Origin: Adhaeribacter pallidiroseus
Lineage (GTDB): Bacteria; Bacteroidota; Bacteroidia; Cytophagales; Hymenobacteraceae
Reading direction: 5' to 3'
DNA: 64,000 bases
NCBI RefSeq assembly: GCF_003340495.1
Contig: NZ_QASA01000001.1
Coordinates: forward strand, 5,270,001 to 5,334,000
Below, piece by piece: positions 1 through 8,401 of the stretch. The number at the start of each line of letters is the position of its first letter. The stretch's first letter is position 1. The notes beneath the pieces are model-generated. The model was given only the letters and a program-made list of their open reading frames with translations, searched no databases and was not told the origin of the DNA. Made by a program: the position numbers and the translations under genes.

Positions 1-289
1 ATGGCTTGATATTTCCGCCATATAAGACTTATAATGAAACATATAATAGGAATAATATGAAAAAATATGTAAACATCTTGAGCATAGCTATTCAAATCTA
101 AGGCGAATAACGGGAGATTGATGAACTGAAGAAATAATACCAGATATATTACCCTATATTTCATAGTTGTATTCTAAATAATTTAATCTCAGCAAGAATT
201 TTAATACTAAAATTTCACTATTTTATTAAATCCAATATTACTCCCAACTAAAGATATAGTAAGAATGCTTATAAACGTTTTTTAAATTT
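1..289. other. AT-rich intergenic region, no gene seen
   Basis: This stretch lies downstream of the Crp/Fnr-type gene and has stop codons in all frames. It is strongly A/T-rich and ends in a T-run/AAA/T-run motif at about 278-292, of the kind found throughout the window's spacers. I see no RNA gene, repeat or convincing terminator hairpin in it. Confidence 0.5.
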
Positions 290-925
290 TTAAGCAGCTA
301 CTGAATTGCCTTTACTTCTAACAGCGGCAAAAATTCGCTTCCGGATGCGGGAAAGTGATACGGGCGTGATGCCTAAAAAATTAGCTATGTAATGCTGCGG
401 AATGCGCTGTAACAAATCGGGTTGCTGTTGTAATAATTGGCGGTAACGCTCTTCTGGTGTTTGCGTAACAAATGCTACTACGCGGTCTTCGTAGCAGCAA
501 ATAAGATACTCGGCTACCAATCGGCCAAAACGCTCCATTTTAAAAGAAATTTTTGGGTTATTGCTTAATTGTTCTAAAGTAGCGTACGAAAAGCAAATGA
601 CTTCGGCATTTTCCATGGCTTCAATGTTAATAACACTGGGTTCTCTTTTCAGGAAGCTGCGGTAAGAACTAACCAGTTCTCGCTCGAAGCAAAAGTAATT
701 ACTAATTTCGATGCCTTCTTTTAAAAAGAAAAACCGAAAGGTACCCGAATAAATAAAACCTACTTCGTTACAAACACTGCCACTGGTAATAAATACTTCG
801 CGTTTTTTAATTTTTCGTAAATAAAGATGGGCCGCAAACAAGTCCCATTCTTCATCAGAGAAAATAACAAAAGTTTCCAGGTTGCGCCGGAAAGTGGCTA
901 ACATAAAATCAGTTAATTCAGCCAT
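290..925 (-). CDS. Crp/Fnr family transcriptional regulator
   Basis: This is a 211-residue cyclic-nucleotide-binding-fold regulator. Residues about 20-130 form the cNMP-type beta-barrel sensor region. A PEERY motif at 157-161 starts the linker, and a winged helix-turn-helix lies near 174-198 (IANFLGITPVSLSRIRKRI). This arrangement is typical of Bacteroidota Crp/Fnr proteins that respond to stress or redox state. No N-terminal Cys cluster for an Fe-S centre is present, so an oxygen-sensing FNR role is not supported. The gene stands alone and is transcribed away from the rluF-like gene. An 11-bp perfect inverted repeat sits just upstream of its start codon and could be an autoregulatory site. 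Family assignment is secure; the effector and regulon are unknown. Confidence 0.9.
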   Translation of the reverse strand: MAELTDFMLATFRRNLETFVIFSDEEWDLFAAHLYLRKIKKREVFITSGSVCNEVGFIYSGTFRFFFLKEGIEISNYFCFERELVSSYRSFLKREPSVINIEAMENAEVICFSYATLEQLSNNPKISFKMERFGRLVAEYLICCYEDRVVAFVTQTPEERYRQLLQQQPDLLQRIPQHYIANFLGITPVSLSRIRKRIFAAVRSKGNSVAA

Positions 926-931
926 AATTAT

Positions 932-965
932 TTAACTTTAATATAGAAGCACTAATTAAAGTTAA
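932..965. promoter_or_regulatory. 11-bp inverted repeat upstream of the Crp/Fnr gene
   Basis: TTAACTTTAAT at 932-942 is repeated perfectly in inverted orientation at 955-965 (ATTAAAGTTAA), with a 12-nt spacer. It begins 6 nt upstream of the start codon of the minus-strand regulator. A symmetric site here could be an operator, or a hairpin in the leader. The function is inferred from position only. Confidence 0.4.
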
Positions 966-1037
966 GTTTTTCTAATCAATTTAGTTTGGATCAAAGTAAT
1001 AATTTAAAAGTATAAAGGCCTAAGTTAATTCGGTGAA

Positions 1038-1151
1038 ATGGAAAACGCAGCTATTTTAATGGGCTATGCTTACCTTTACGCCATTATTTGCGTTGGAAAA
1101 AGGAGGAGATGGAATGCAAGGCTACGTTATCCAGATCTAAAAAGAATATAA
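1038..1151 (+). CDS. Possible small membrane peptide (37 aa)
   Basis: An ATG at 1038 opens 37 codons ending at TAA 1149-1151. The product would have a hydrophobic N-terminal half (MENAAILMGYAYLYAIICVG) followed by a basic tail starting KRRRW. It lies 22 nt before the rluF-like gene in the same direction. No Shine-Dalgarno sequence precedes it and I recognise no family. It could be a chance open frame in the leader of the next gene. Confidence 0.2.
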   Translation: MENAAILMGYAYLYAIICVGKRRRWNARLRYPDLKRI

Positions 1152-1173
1152 ACCGGACAGATAGGCTATTCAT

Positions 1174-2154
1174 ATGGAAGCAAAACGATTAAATAAATTT
1201 ATCAGCGATACCGGTTTCTGTTCCCGCAGAGAAGCCGACACTTTACTGGAACAAGGCCGGGTAACGGTAAACGGCAAAATTCCGGAGGCGGGCACTAAAG
1301 TTACGGCCCAGGATAAAGTACGGGTGGATGGGGAGATACTGCGTGTCCGGCACGAAGAACCGGTTTATTTGTTGTTTAACAAACCCGCGGGCATCGCTAC
1401 CACCACCGACCTTTCGGTACGCAATAATATTATTCAGGCGCTTAACTATCCCGCTTCCCTCCTGCCCATCGGGTTTTTAGACCGCGATGCCGAAGGTTTG
1501 CTGTTTTTAAGTAACGAAACCGAATGGGTCCGTAAAATGACCAAGGCAGACGCCCGCTACGAAAAAGAATATCTAGTAACCGTAGATAAACTGATTAATA
1601 CCGACTTTCTGGCGAAAGTAAGCGAAGGCGGCTTTCCGGAACCGGGTACCGAAAGAAAAAAGAACTTTGTTACCAAGCTAGGCACCAACCGGTTCCGGAT
1701 AGTGCTGGAGCCCAGTACCAACCACCACGTAAAAAAAGTGGTTGAAGGTTTAGGCTATAAAGTAGTGCATTTACAAAGAACACGTTTAGCCGACATAACT
1801 CCGGGTAAATTGCAGGTTGGCATGTGGCGCACCTTAACCCATGCCGAAGTAGAGAGTTTAAAAAATGTGGTTTCTCAAAAACCCCAAAGAACTTTCGGTT
1901 CTTCCAAAATAGCAAATGATTTTACCGACGAAGGCCTGGCTCCCCGAAATGCGGTAGCCGCTAAGTCACGGGCTACCGCTAAACCAGATTCTCCATCACG
2001 AAGTACTTCTTCTGTCAGCAAAAACGCTATAAGCTCGTCGCGCAGTATGGGTTCAACTGGTCAGAAGCGAATTGGTAAAAGTAAACCCGCCTCCACCAAA
2101 ACAGGTGCTCCCAGAAATAGCGGCCGAAGAACCGGGGGCTCGCCTAAAAGGTAG
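1174..2154 (+). CDS. Pseudouridine synthase, RsuA/RluB/E/F family (RluF-like, divergent)
   Basis: This 326-residue protein has an N-terminal S4 RNA-binding domain (about 4-55) followed by an RsuA-type pseudouridine synthase domain (about 62-235). Family members isomerise specific rRNA uridines; RluF acts on 23S rRNA U2604. The catalytic-Asp motif reads GFLDRDAEGL at 100-109. The usual form is GRLD, so the Arg next to catalytic Asp103 is Phe here. The distal motif NHHVKKVVEGLGY replaces the usual N(Q/H)MIRRM-type sequence. Residues 236-326 are a Ser/Arg/Lys-rich low-complexity tail typical of Bacteroidota members. The ATG at 1174 begins exactly at the S4 domain. It is either a divergent RluF or a paralogue with altered activity. 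Confidence 0.8.
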   Translation: MEAKRLNKFISDTGFCSRREADTLLEQGRVTVNGKIPEAGTKVTAQDKVRVDGEILRVRHEEPVYLLFNKPAGIATTTDLSVRNNIIQALNYPASLLPIGFLDRDAEGLLFLSNETEWVRKMTKADARYEKEYLVTVDKLINTDFLAKVSEGGFPEPGTERKKNFVTKLGTNRFRIVLEPSTNHHVKKVVEGLGYKVVHLQRTRLADITPGKLQVGMWRTLTHAEVESLKNVVSQKPQRTFGSSKIANDFTDEGLAPRNAVAAKSRATAKPDSPSRSTSSVSKNAISSSRSMGSTGQKRIGKSKPASTKTGAPRNSGRRTGGSPKR

Positions 2155-2207
2155 CGAACCTTGGTCTATGGTTATTTGGTTTTATATAAAATTTTAAAAA
2201 ATTAACT

Positions 2208-3101
2208 TTATGCCTCTCCCCGCGAAATAGCGTAGAGCTCGTACCAATCTTGGTGGTCCAGGTCAATGGTAAATGCATTAGCCGCATGGCGGAGCCGTTG
2301 TTCATCGCGGGTGCCCAAAAGCGGCAAAGCGCCTAATTTAATAATCCAGGCTACGGCAATGGATTCCAGATCAGCATTATATTTCTCAGCCATATCCTGT
2401 AATTTCTGACGAACCCGTACCGCTACTTCGTCGGTGCCGTTGGCAATACGGCCATCCGCCAGCGGCCCGGAAGCAATCGGGCGCATGTAGCGTTGCCGGC
2501 TGTAATCAATCTGGCCATTATCCAGTGCCAGCGTATTTAATAAATTCAGTTCGATGTGATTGGTTACAATCGGAATGTTGAGGTAGGCGGCTAATAATTG
2601 GTGCTGAAAAACCGTGAAGTTGGCGACCCCTATATTTTTAACCTTACCGGATTCTTTTAACTGCCGGAGCGTAATAGCGGTTTCCTCTAAATTAGAAATA
2701 GGATCGAGGTAGTTTAATAAAAAGATATCGATGTACTCGGTTTTTAAGTTGCGCAGCGACTCGTCCAAGCTACGCAATATATGCTGGCGCGACGTATCGT
2801 AATGCTTTACGCGCACTTCGGGCTTACTGGGGTGCGGCAGCCGCAAACCACACTTAGTAAACAAAACAATGTCTTCGCGGTTAAACGATTTCTGACTAAT
2901 GACTTGCCCAAATAATTCTTCGGCGTGGTAGGTACCGTAAATGTCGGCGTGGTCGAAAGTATTGATTCCTAGTTCCAGGCAAAGATTTACGATTTTTTCC
3001 ATAGAAGCCGGCGTGGTATTTTGTTCCTCTTGCCAGCGGTGAAAGCTGTAAACGGCAGGTGATACTTTAGGTCCGGCGTCGCTTAAATAAATTTTCTGCA
3101 T
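2208..3101 (-). CDS. Aldo/keto reductase family oxidoreductase
   Basis: This 297-residue TIM-barrel NADP-dependent oxidoreductase resembles the E. coli YdhF group. The active-site segment DHADIYGTYHAEELFG supplies the conserved Asp and Tyr, and the Lys is in LFTKCGLRLP. The position normally occupied by the catalytic His (LxxHRPD) reads LLNYLD, giving Asn, a substitution known in Kv-beta-like AKR6 proteins. The C-terminal segment GTRDEQRLRHA matches the cofactor-binding motif. It is a single gene on the minus strand, convergent with the pseudouridine synthase gene. The physiological substrate cannot be told from sequence. Confidence 0.88.
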   Translation of the reverse strand: MQKIYLSDAGPKVSPAVYSFHRWQEEQNTTPASMEKIVNLCLELGINTFDHADIYGTYHAEELFGQVISQKSFNREDIVLFTKCGLRLPHPSKPEVRVKHYDTSRQHILRSLDESLRNLKTEYIDIFLLNYLDPISNLEETAITLRQLKESGKVKNIGVANFTVFQHQLLAAYLNIPIVTNHIELNLLNTLALDNGQIDYSRQRYMRPIASGPLADGRIANGTDEVAVRVRQKLQDMAEKYNADLESIAVAWIIKLGALPLLGTRDEQRLRHAANAFTIDLDHQDWYELYAISRGEA

Positions 3102-3264
3102 GAATCAGTTTTAATTAAAATTCGGATTGTTTTCGGCAATCAAACTTAAACGTTATTCTGGATATTTGGTGCACAAAATAAAAATTAGCCACCAAAGTGT
3201 TTTGCATGTTGCCCAAAATCAGTTGCTAAAAAAGTAAAAATTTAAAAAATTGTTTGCAATAACA

Positions 3265-5811
3265 TTAGCCCGGTCTTTTTTTGGTGCCGCGGGTTGGTGG
3301 GGCCGAGAGCGGATCTTCGGGCCAGTGGTGTTTGGGATAACGCCCGCGTAAATTTTTCCGGACATCGAAGTACCCGGTATTCCAGAAGCTACGCAGATCG
3401 CGGGTTACCTGCACCGGCCGGGAAGCCGGCGAAAGCAAATGCATCAGCAAAGGCACTTTGCCTTTACCAATTACCGGAGTATCTAACATGCCAAAAACTT
3501 CCTGCAAACGAACGGCTAAAACCGGTGCATTAATATCGGTATAATCCAGCGCAATGCGGGAGCCACTGGGTACGGTTACGTGTGTAGGCGCTAACTGGTC
3601 CATTTCCTGGCGTTGCTCCCACGACAGATTCGTCAATAGCATTTCGTTAAAATCCAACCGGGTTACTTGTTCCAGAGAACGTAAATTTAGCAGATGCGGC
3701 CGTAGCCAATCAGTTGCTGTTGCCGTTAATGCTTTGTCCGAAACATCGGGCCAGCGCTCCGGTTCTAACTGCTGCAGAAAGAGTAAACGTTGCCGGGTTT
3801 TTTGAGCTTCTTCGGACCCGGGTAGCTGGCTAATTCCTTTTTCCAGTAAAGCTTGCAGCAGCACGGTAGCTACACGCTCCGGGTCGGGTTTGGTGAGCGC
3901 CGTTTCTTCCAGAATCAAAGCGCCTAACCGGGTAATTTGGCGGGCATTAATCCGGCCGGTATTTTCTTCCCAGCGTATTTCCTGGTGCTGCTTTAGTTGA
4001 TTACTGAAATGCTGCTGGATTTCTGATTTAGTGATGGAAGCTGCCAGTAAAATGCGGGCCTGGTTACTGGTTTCCAGGTGAGCCACGCTGTAAAATTCCG
4101 CTTCGGAGAAAACCTCGGTAGCTAAACTTGCCCGTTGTCCGGTAATTAACCGTACCCGGCCCGAAGTTTCCCTTTGAGCCAAACGGTCCGGGTAAGCCAA
4201 AGCCGTTAGCAAACCGGCTACTTCTGGCTGAAGTTTTCCTTCTGGCTCCCGCAGACGCTGCCGTAAATGTCGGGCTTGTTCGCGTACTCGGCGTATTATA
4301 TTTTCATCTACCAGAAAGCCGGGCGTAGGTGGCCGCTGACCGGCTAGTAATTCCAAACGCAAGGGTAAGTCAGGTAAGAGATTTGTCCGGCTGCTATCCT
4401 GTGGTTTTAAAAAATCTCTTTCTGCGAGTAAAGCTGCCAGGGCGCAAGCTGTAGAACCATAACCTAAATCGTGACCCCGTATAACCAGATGACCTAACCG
4501 GGGCGGTAAACCCAGCGCTGCTAAAGCTTTGCCGTGGCGGGTAGCATTGCCCGTAGCATCTATGGCTTCGAGGCGCAACAATAGGTCGCGAGCTAAAGCA
4601 AGAGCGGCAGCAGGCGGAACATCCAGCCATTTTAATGCATTTATTTCTTTAATTCCCCAAATAGCAAGCTCCAATGCTAAACTACTCAGGTCAGCTTCAC
4701 AGATTTCAGGTGTTTGACGGTCGGTTAGTTGCAACTGGTCCGCCGACGACCATAAACGGTAGCACGTTCCGGGGCCTAACCTTCCTGCCCGGCCCCGGCG
4801 TTGATCCGCGGCCGCCAGCGATACCGGAACCGTTGCCAAAGTGGTAAGCCCCGTGCGGGGAATAAACTGCGGTACCCGGGCCAACCCACCGTCTATTACT
4901 ATTTTTACACCCGCAATGGTTAAGCTGGTTTCGGCAATGCTGGTAGCCAATACTACTTTTCGCTGACCTAGGGAGGCTGGTTGAATAGCCGCTTGTTGCT
5001 GCGCTAAACTTAATTCGCCGTGTAACAGATGCAATTGAGTATTGGCGGGTAATTTATCTTCCAGGTGTTGGGCTACTTTCCGCATTTCGCCCAAACCCGG
5101 TAAAAAACTTAAAATATCGCCTTCAGGATGTTGCGTTAAAGCTTGGCGAATGGCTTTCGGAACTAAAGCAGTTAACCGGTCTAATGGGCGATTGCCGGCG
5201 GCAGCCACTTCGGCAGGCGGTAAATAATGCGTTTCCACGGGGAACATGCGTCCTTCACTGCGGATAACCGGTGCTTCGAGCCAGTTACCAATACCCGCCG
5301 CATCCAGAGTAGCGCTCATTACTAACAAGCGCAGGTCGGGGCGTAAAACAGCTTGGGCATCCAGCGCTAAGGCTAAACCTAAATCCGCTTGTAAACTTCG
5401 CTCGTGAAATTCGTCGAAAATAATAACCGAGATTTCTTCTAAGGCAGGGTCGTCTTGTAAGAGTCGGGTTAAGATGCCTTCGGTTACTACTTCAATCTGG
5501 GATTTTTCGGAAATAGCCCGCTCCATCCGGACGCGGTAACCAACGGTTTCGCCCGCTTTTTCGCCGAGTAAATCGGCCATTCGTTGCGCGGCCGCCCGGG
5601 CCGCCAACCGGCGCGGTTCGAGCATAATAATTTTCCCGTTGTTGCGCCAAGTTGCCTGAAGTAAGGCTAAAGGTACTAAAGTGGTTTTCCCGGCTCCCGG
5701 AGGTGCTTCTAATACCGCCCGACTGTTAACTTCTAAAGCTTGTAAAAGCCGCGGGAGCACTTCGGTAACGGGTAAATTGGGTATATTTTTAAATAAATCA
5801 GTTGCCAGCAT
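3265..5811 (-). CDS. hrpB: ATP-dependent RNA helicase HrpB
   Basis: This 848-residue DEAH-type helicase has the usual HrpB length. Motif I is APPGAGKTT (36-44), motif II is DEFH (133-136), motif III is SAT, and motif VI appears as DQRRGRAGR. These are followed by the helicase-associated domain and the HrpB-specific C-terminal domain. The extreme C-terminus holds the HrpB-type end (RDLRSFWNTGYFDVRKNLRG) and a basic tail. HrpB proteins are cytoplasmic and thought to act on RNA; their precise substrate is poorly defined. It appears monocistronic. The ATG at 5811 is 39 residues before the Walker A loop's GKT, as expected. Confidence 0.95.
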   Translation of the reverse strand: MLATDLFKNIPNLPVTEVLPRLLQALEVNSRAVLEAPPGAGKTTLVPLALLQATWRNNGKIIMLEPRRLAARAAAQRMADLLGEKAGETVGYRVRMERAISEKSQIEVVTEGILTRLLQDDPALEEISVIIFDEFHERSLQADLGLALALDAQAVLRPDLRLLVMSATLDAAGIGNWLEAPVIRSEGRMFPVETHYLPPAEVAAAGNRPLDRLTALVPKAIRQALTQHPEGDILSFLPGLGEMRKVAQHLEDKLPANTQLHLLHGELSLAQQQAAIQPASLGQRKVVLATSIAETSLTIAGVKIVIDGGLARVPQFIPRTGLTTLATVPVSLAAADQRRGRAGRLGPGTCYRLWSSADQLQLTDRQTPEICEADLSSLALELAIWGIKEINALKWLDVPPAAALALARDLLLRLEAIDATGNATRHGKALAALGLPPRLGHLVIRGHDLGYGSTACALAALLAERDFLKPQDSSRTNLLPDLPLRLELLAGQRPPTPGFLVDENIIRRVREQARHLRQRLREPEGKLQPEVAGLLTALAYPDRLAQRETSGRVRLITGQRASLATEVFSEAEFYSVAHLETSNQARILLAASITKSEIQQHFSNQLKQHQEIRWEENTGRINARQITRLGALILEETALTKPDPERVATVLLQALLEKGISQLPGSEEAQKTRQRLLFLQQLEPERWPDVSDKALTATATDWLRPHLLNLRSLEQVTRLDFNEMLLTNLSWEQRQEMDQLAPTHVTVPSGSRIALDYTDINAPVLAVRLQEVFGMLDTPVIGKGKVPLLMHLLSPASRPVQVTRDLRSFWNTGYFDVRKNLRGRYPKHHWPEDPLSAPPTRGTKKRPG

Positions 5812-5913
5812 ACATATGCAAAGGTCGTTATTCTTTATTTAAATAACTTATTCACGTAATCAAATACGCATAATCAATAATCTAAAGTTGTTAAACCCTA
5901 ACTATTAGAAACT

Positions 5914-6774
5914 ATGAAAGCATGGGATTATAAACAATATATAAATCCGAAAGTAATACATGATTTTCCACTCAATTTTAATTGCAGGTATTGTGGACAT
6001 GAAATGGAAGTTCAAGAAATTAAATCTTTTTGGGATATTTCTGCAGATGAGTTTATAAAAACATTTGAAGAATTAAAATTTTACATGAGAAAAGAGACAG
6101 GAGTAGGTGACGAGACTTTAAATCTAAGACCCGACACTTTGGATGATGAGTCTACTACCCTACTGCTTTGTAAAATTTGTGGTTGGTGGCGAATCCAAAA
6201 GCATTTATCCATGTGGGCACCAGCGCAGTTGTGGGACTCTTACTTTGGGGTAAGTGGTGTTTTAAAAAATATGGATTGTACTAAACAAGATATTCCTATT
6301 AAAGAAATTCGTAATTATTTAGCTGCCCGCTATGATTATCGCTTCCACATTCACCCAAAAGTTTTTGAAGAAGTTGTTTCGAGTGTGTTTAGAAGTCTAG
6401 GTTACAATAATTACATTACAGCCTATTCAAATGATGGCGGGATTGATGTTGTATTAGAAAGGCCAGGAAAAGAACTAATTGGAATACAAGTAAAACGTTA
6501 TAAAAAAGCTATTAAGGTAGAACAGATAAGATCTTTTTTAGGAGCTTTAATGATTAATAATATGGCCAAAGGACTATTTGTATGTACTTCAGATTTTCAG
6601 TCAGGTTGTCATCGGATAAGTAAATCCTTCGCAATTAAATTAATTAACGGCCAAAGTTTTTATCAGGCTTTGAAAGAAGCCCAATTAAAAGATAATGGCA
6701 ATGCTTTTCAAATTGATAAGAATTCAATTCCTAAATTATATTATTTTGACAGTCTTCACCGAAACAGCTTATAG
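5914..6774 (+). CDS. Mrr-type restriction endonuclease-like protein with N-terminal Cys pairs
   Basis: This 286-residue protein has an Mrr catalytic-like domain at about 148-235: FEEVVSSVFRSLGY, then DGGIDVV with Asp178, then IGIQVKRY with Gln192 and Lys194. This is the (E)-D-QxK arrangement of the restriction-endonuclease fold. The N-terminal half carries two Cys pairs (C24xxC27 and C86xxC89) that could bind zinc. Mrr-family proteins cut modified or foreign DNA. The gene is visibly more A/T-rich than its neighbours and stands alone, converging on the cyclase-like gene, which fits horizontal acquisition. No methyltransferase or specificity subunit is nearby. The nuclease fold is well supported; defence function is inferred. 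Confidence 0.82.
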   Translation: MKAWDYKQYINPKVIHDFPLNFNCRYCGHEMEVQEIKSFWDISADEFIKTFEELKFYMRKETGVGDETLNLRPDTLDDESTTLLLCKICGWWRIQKHLSMWAPAQLWDSYFGVSGVLKNMDCTKQDIPIKEIRNYLAARYDYRFHIHPKVFEEVVSSVFRSLGYNNYITAYSNDGGIDVVLERPGKELIGIQVKRYKKAIKVEQIRSFLGALMINNMAKGLFVCTSDFQSGCHRISKSFAIKLINGQSFYQALKEAQLKDNGNAFQIDKNSIPKLYYFDSLHRNSL

Positions 6775-6852
6775 AATAGCGTCCTTGATTGAGTTGCCTT
6801 ATTATTGAACACTAATGATAATAGAAAAATAAGTATTTCAGACCGCTTTTCC

Positions 6853-8037
6853 TTACAACAACAAGCTATCTACCCGGTGGGCGTGCACCATGCCTTCGCA
6901 CGGCGACCACGAAAAAATGGTGAAACGGCCATCCTGCGAAGCTACCAAAGCATGCGCATTGCGTTGGTCGTATACAAATTGAGCTGCCGATAAATGCCGG
7001 GTGCCGCCGTTCTGCGCCGGATGAATAATTAAAGGCTCCCCGCCCACAATAGGTTCCGTTACTACTATTTGCTCTACGGGTGGTTTATCGGGTGGGCGGC
7101 GGATTTTAGCACCAAAAGCGAGTAATTCATATTGGTCGGTGATAATGGTAGCGCCATCTACGGCCGTAACGCCCGCTACTCCTTCTACGGCTTGACGGAG
7201 CTTGGCTTGCCAGTAACTAGTACTTTGCTCTTGCTTTTCTTGCTGCAGAACGGTGGCTAAACCCGCAAAGGCCGGCTGAATAGCATAGGAAATCGGGTGA
7301 ATAATAGAATCGCGCCAGGTTTGGGTACCGTGCGGAACCACCAGCAAGCTGCCTCCCCGTTTATGAGCCCGCATCGAAGCCGCTAATTGTACCAACACAT
7401 CTACGGAGCCATTCCAGGAAGTGGGAGTCGTAAAACCCAGCAAAGAAGTTAGTACCGCCGGGCAATCGGGCAGACTGGCGCTTTGCTCATCAATTACCTT
7501 TACTTCATCACCTTTTAATACCGCAACATTTACAAATTTCCCAAAAACATCTAACCCCCGATGTTTGATGACCAGCAAGCCAGGCTCAATTACTTCCAGC
7601 ACAAAACACAAGCTCGGAATAATGCGGGTAGCTCCCCAAACGTATAAATCATCCCCTTTTCCCCAAACGCCCAAATGAATACCGGGCCGTTCTACGGCTG
7701 GAGCCAGTTTTGTAAGACTAGCGGGCGTAAGAGCCAAGCTTTGTTCAAATAGCATGGGCTGGACAGCTTGCTCCGGCGGCAGAAAAGCTAAGGAAATTTG
7801 CGTAGAATGGCCTTCTTCGCGCCGTAAACTTGCCCAAAAGGCTACGTCCACAATGGTTTCAATGGCTGCTCTTTCAGGGGCGGTAGCCAGTTGATGACCT
7901 CCTTGTTGGTGGGCCGCCCCCAGATGCTCCGCAAAGTGTTCTTCAACGGCAGGCGCTACTACCCGGGCCGCCTGGTAGCGGGTTTGGCGGTTTATTTTTA
8001 AGCGGGGCGCGGTGGGTAAAGGCTCACGTTTTAACAT
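6853..8037 (-). CDS. Divergent diadenylate cyclase-like protein (probable DACNV sensor plus DAC domain)
   Basis: This 394-residue soluble protein has no signal peptide or membrane segment. The C-terminal part resembles a DisA/CdaA (DAC) cyclase domain. DGATII at 294-299 matches the catalytic DGA motif, followed by LLAFGAKI. GGTRHLSAAQFVYDQRNAHALVASQDG (about 344-370) lines up with GTRHRAA and the following strand; the RHR triad is RHL at 347-349. The spacing between the two motifs is about 53 residues, longer than the roughly 30 usual in DisA/CdaA. The N-terminal ~280 residues look like the DACNV sensor class predicted to accompany DAC domains, recalled from literature and not searched. It may make c-di-AMP or another dinucleotide, or be a catalytically altered sensor. 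Confidence 0.7.
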   Translation of the reverse strand: MLKREPLPTAPRLKINRQTRYQAARVVAPAVEEHFAEHLGAAHQQGGHQLATAPERAAIETIVDVAFWASLRREEGHSTQISLAFLPPEQAVQPMLFEQSLALTPASLTKLAPAVERPGIHLGVWGKGDDLYVWGATRIIPSLCFVLEVIEPGLLVIKHRGLDVFGKFVNVAVLKGDEVKVIDEQSASLPDCPAVLTSLLGFTTPTSWNGSVDVLVQLAASMRAHKRGGSLLVVPHGTQTWRDSIIHPISYAIQPAFAGLATVLQQEKQEQSTSYWQAKLRQAVEGVAGVTAVDGATIITDQYELLAFGAKIRRPPDKPPVEQIVVTEPIVGGEPLIIHPAQNGGTRHLSAAQFVYDQRNAHALVASQDGRFTIFSWSPCEGMVHAHRVDSLLL

Positions 8038-8401
8038 ATAGATAATTCGAAATTACGCTGGATTCTATTGGGGTGCAAACAAACAGAACGTTATAATGTT
8101 GCCGGATGATGCAACAGAAAAGAAGAAGCTTTAGAAAAAGTAGAAGGCAGCAACGGTTATGTTTTCTGAATTTTTTAAATAAAAGTTAAGAAGGCAAAAA
8201 GAAACAAGCGCTGTGTGGCATACAATTTATTTATAATATATAGAAAAAATATTTGTTAAATTTTTATTATTTCTAAATTTTTATTATAATTGTTACAGAC
8301 ATAATGCTGATTTCGTGAAGAATAGCACAATGCTGTTTTAAGAATACCTGCACCAAAACAAATGACCTAACCCAATTAATCAACCAATTAAAATTACCAC
8401 A
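8038..8401. other. AT-rich intergenic region
   Basis: This is divergent spacer between the cyclase-like gene and a small ORF, so promoters for both should lie here. The 8225-8300 segment is almost pure A/T, and AATATTTG near 8250 resembles the -7 box TAnnTTTG on the plus strand. I could not pair it with a clear -33 TTG. No gene or repeat was seen. Confidence 0.4.

Noticed and set aside
5914-8037. CBASS or Pycsar operon
   Set aside because: The two genes are convergent, no CD-NTase or cNMP cyclase signature is present, and no membrane effector is adjacent.
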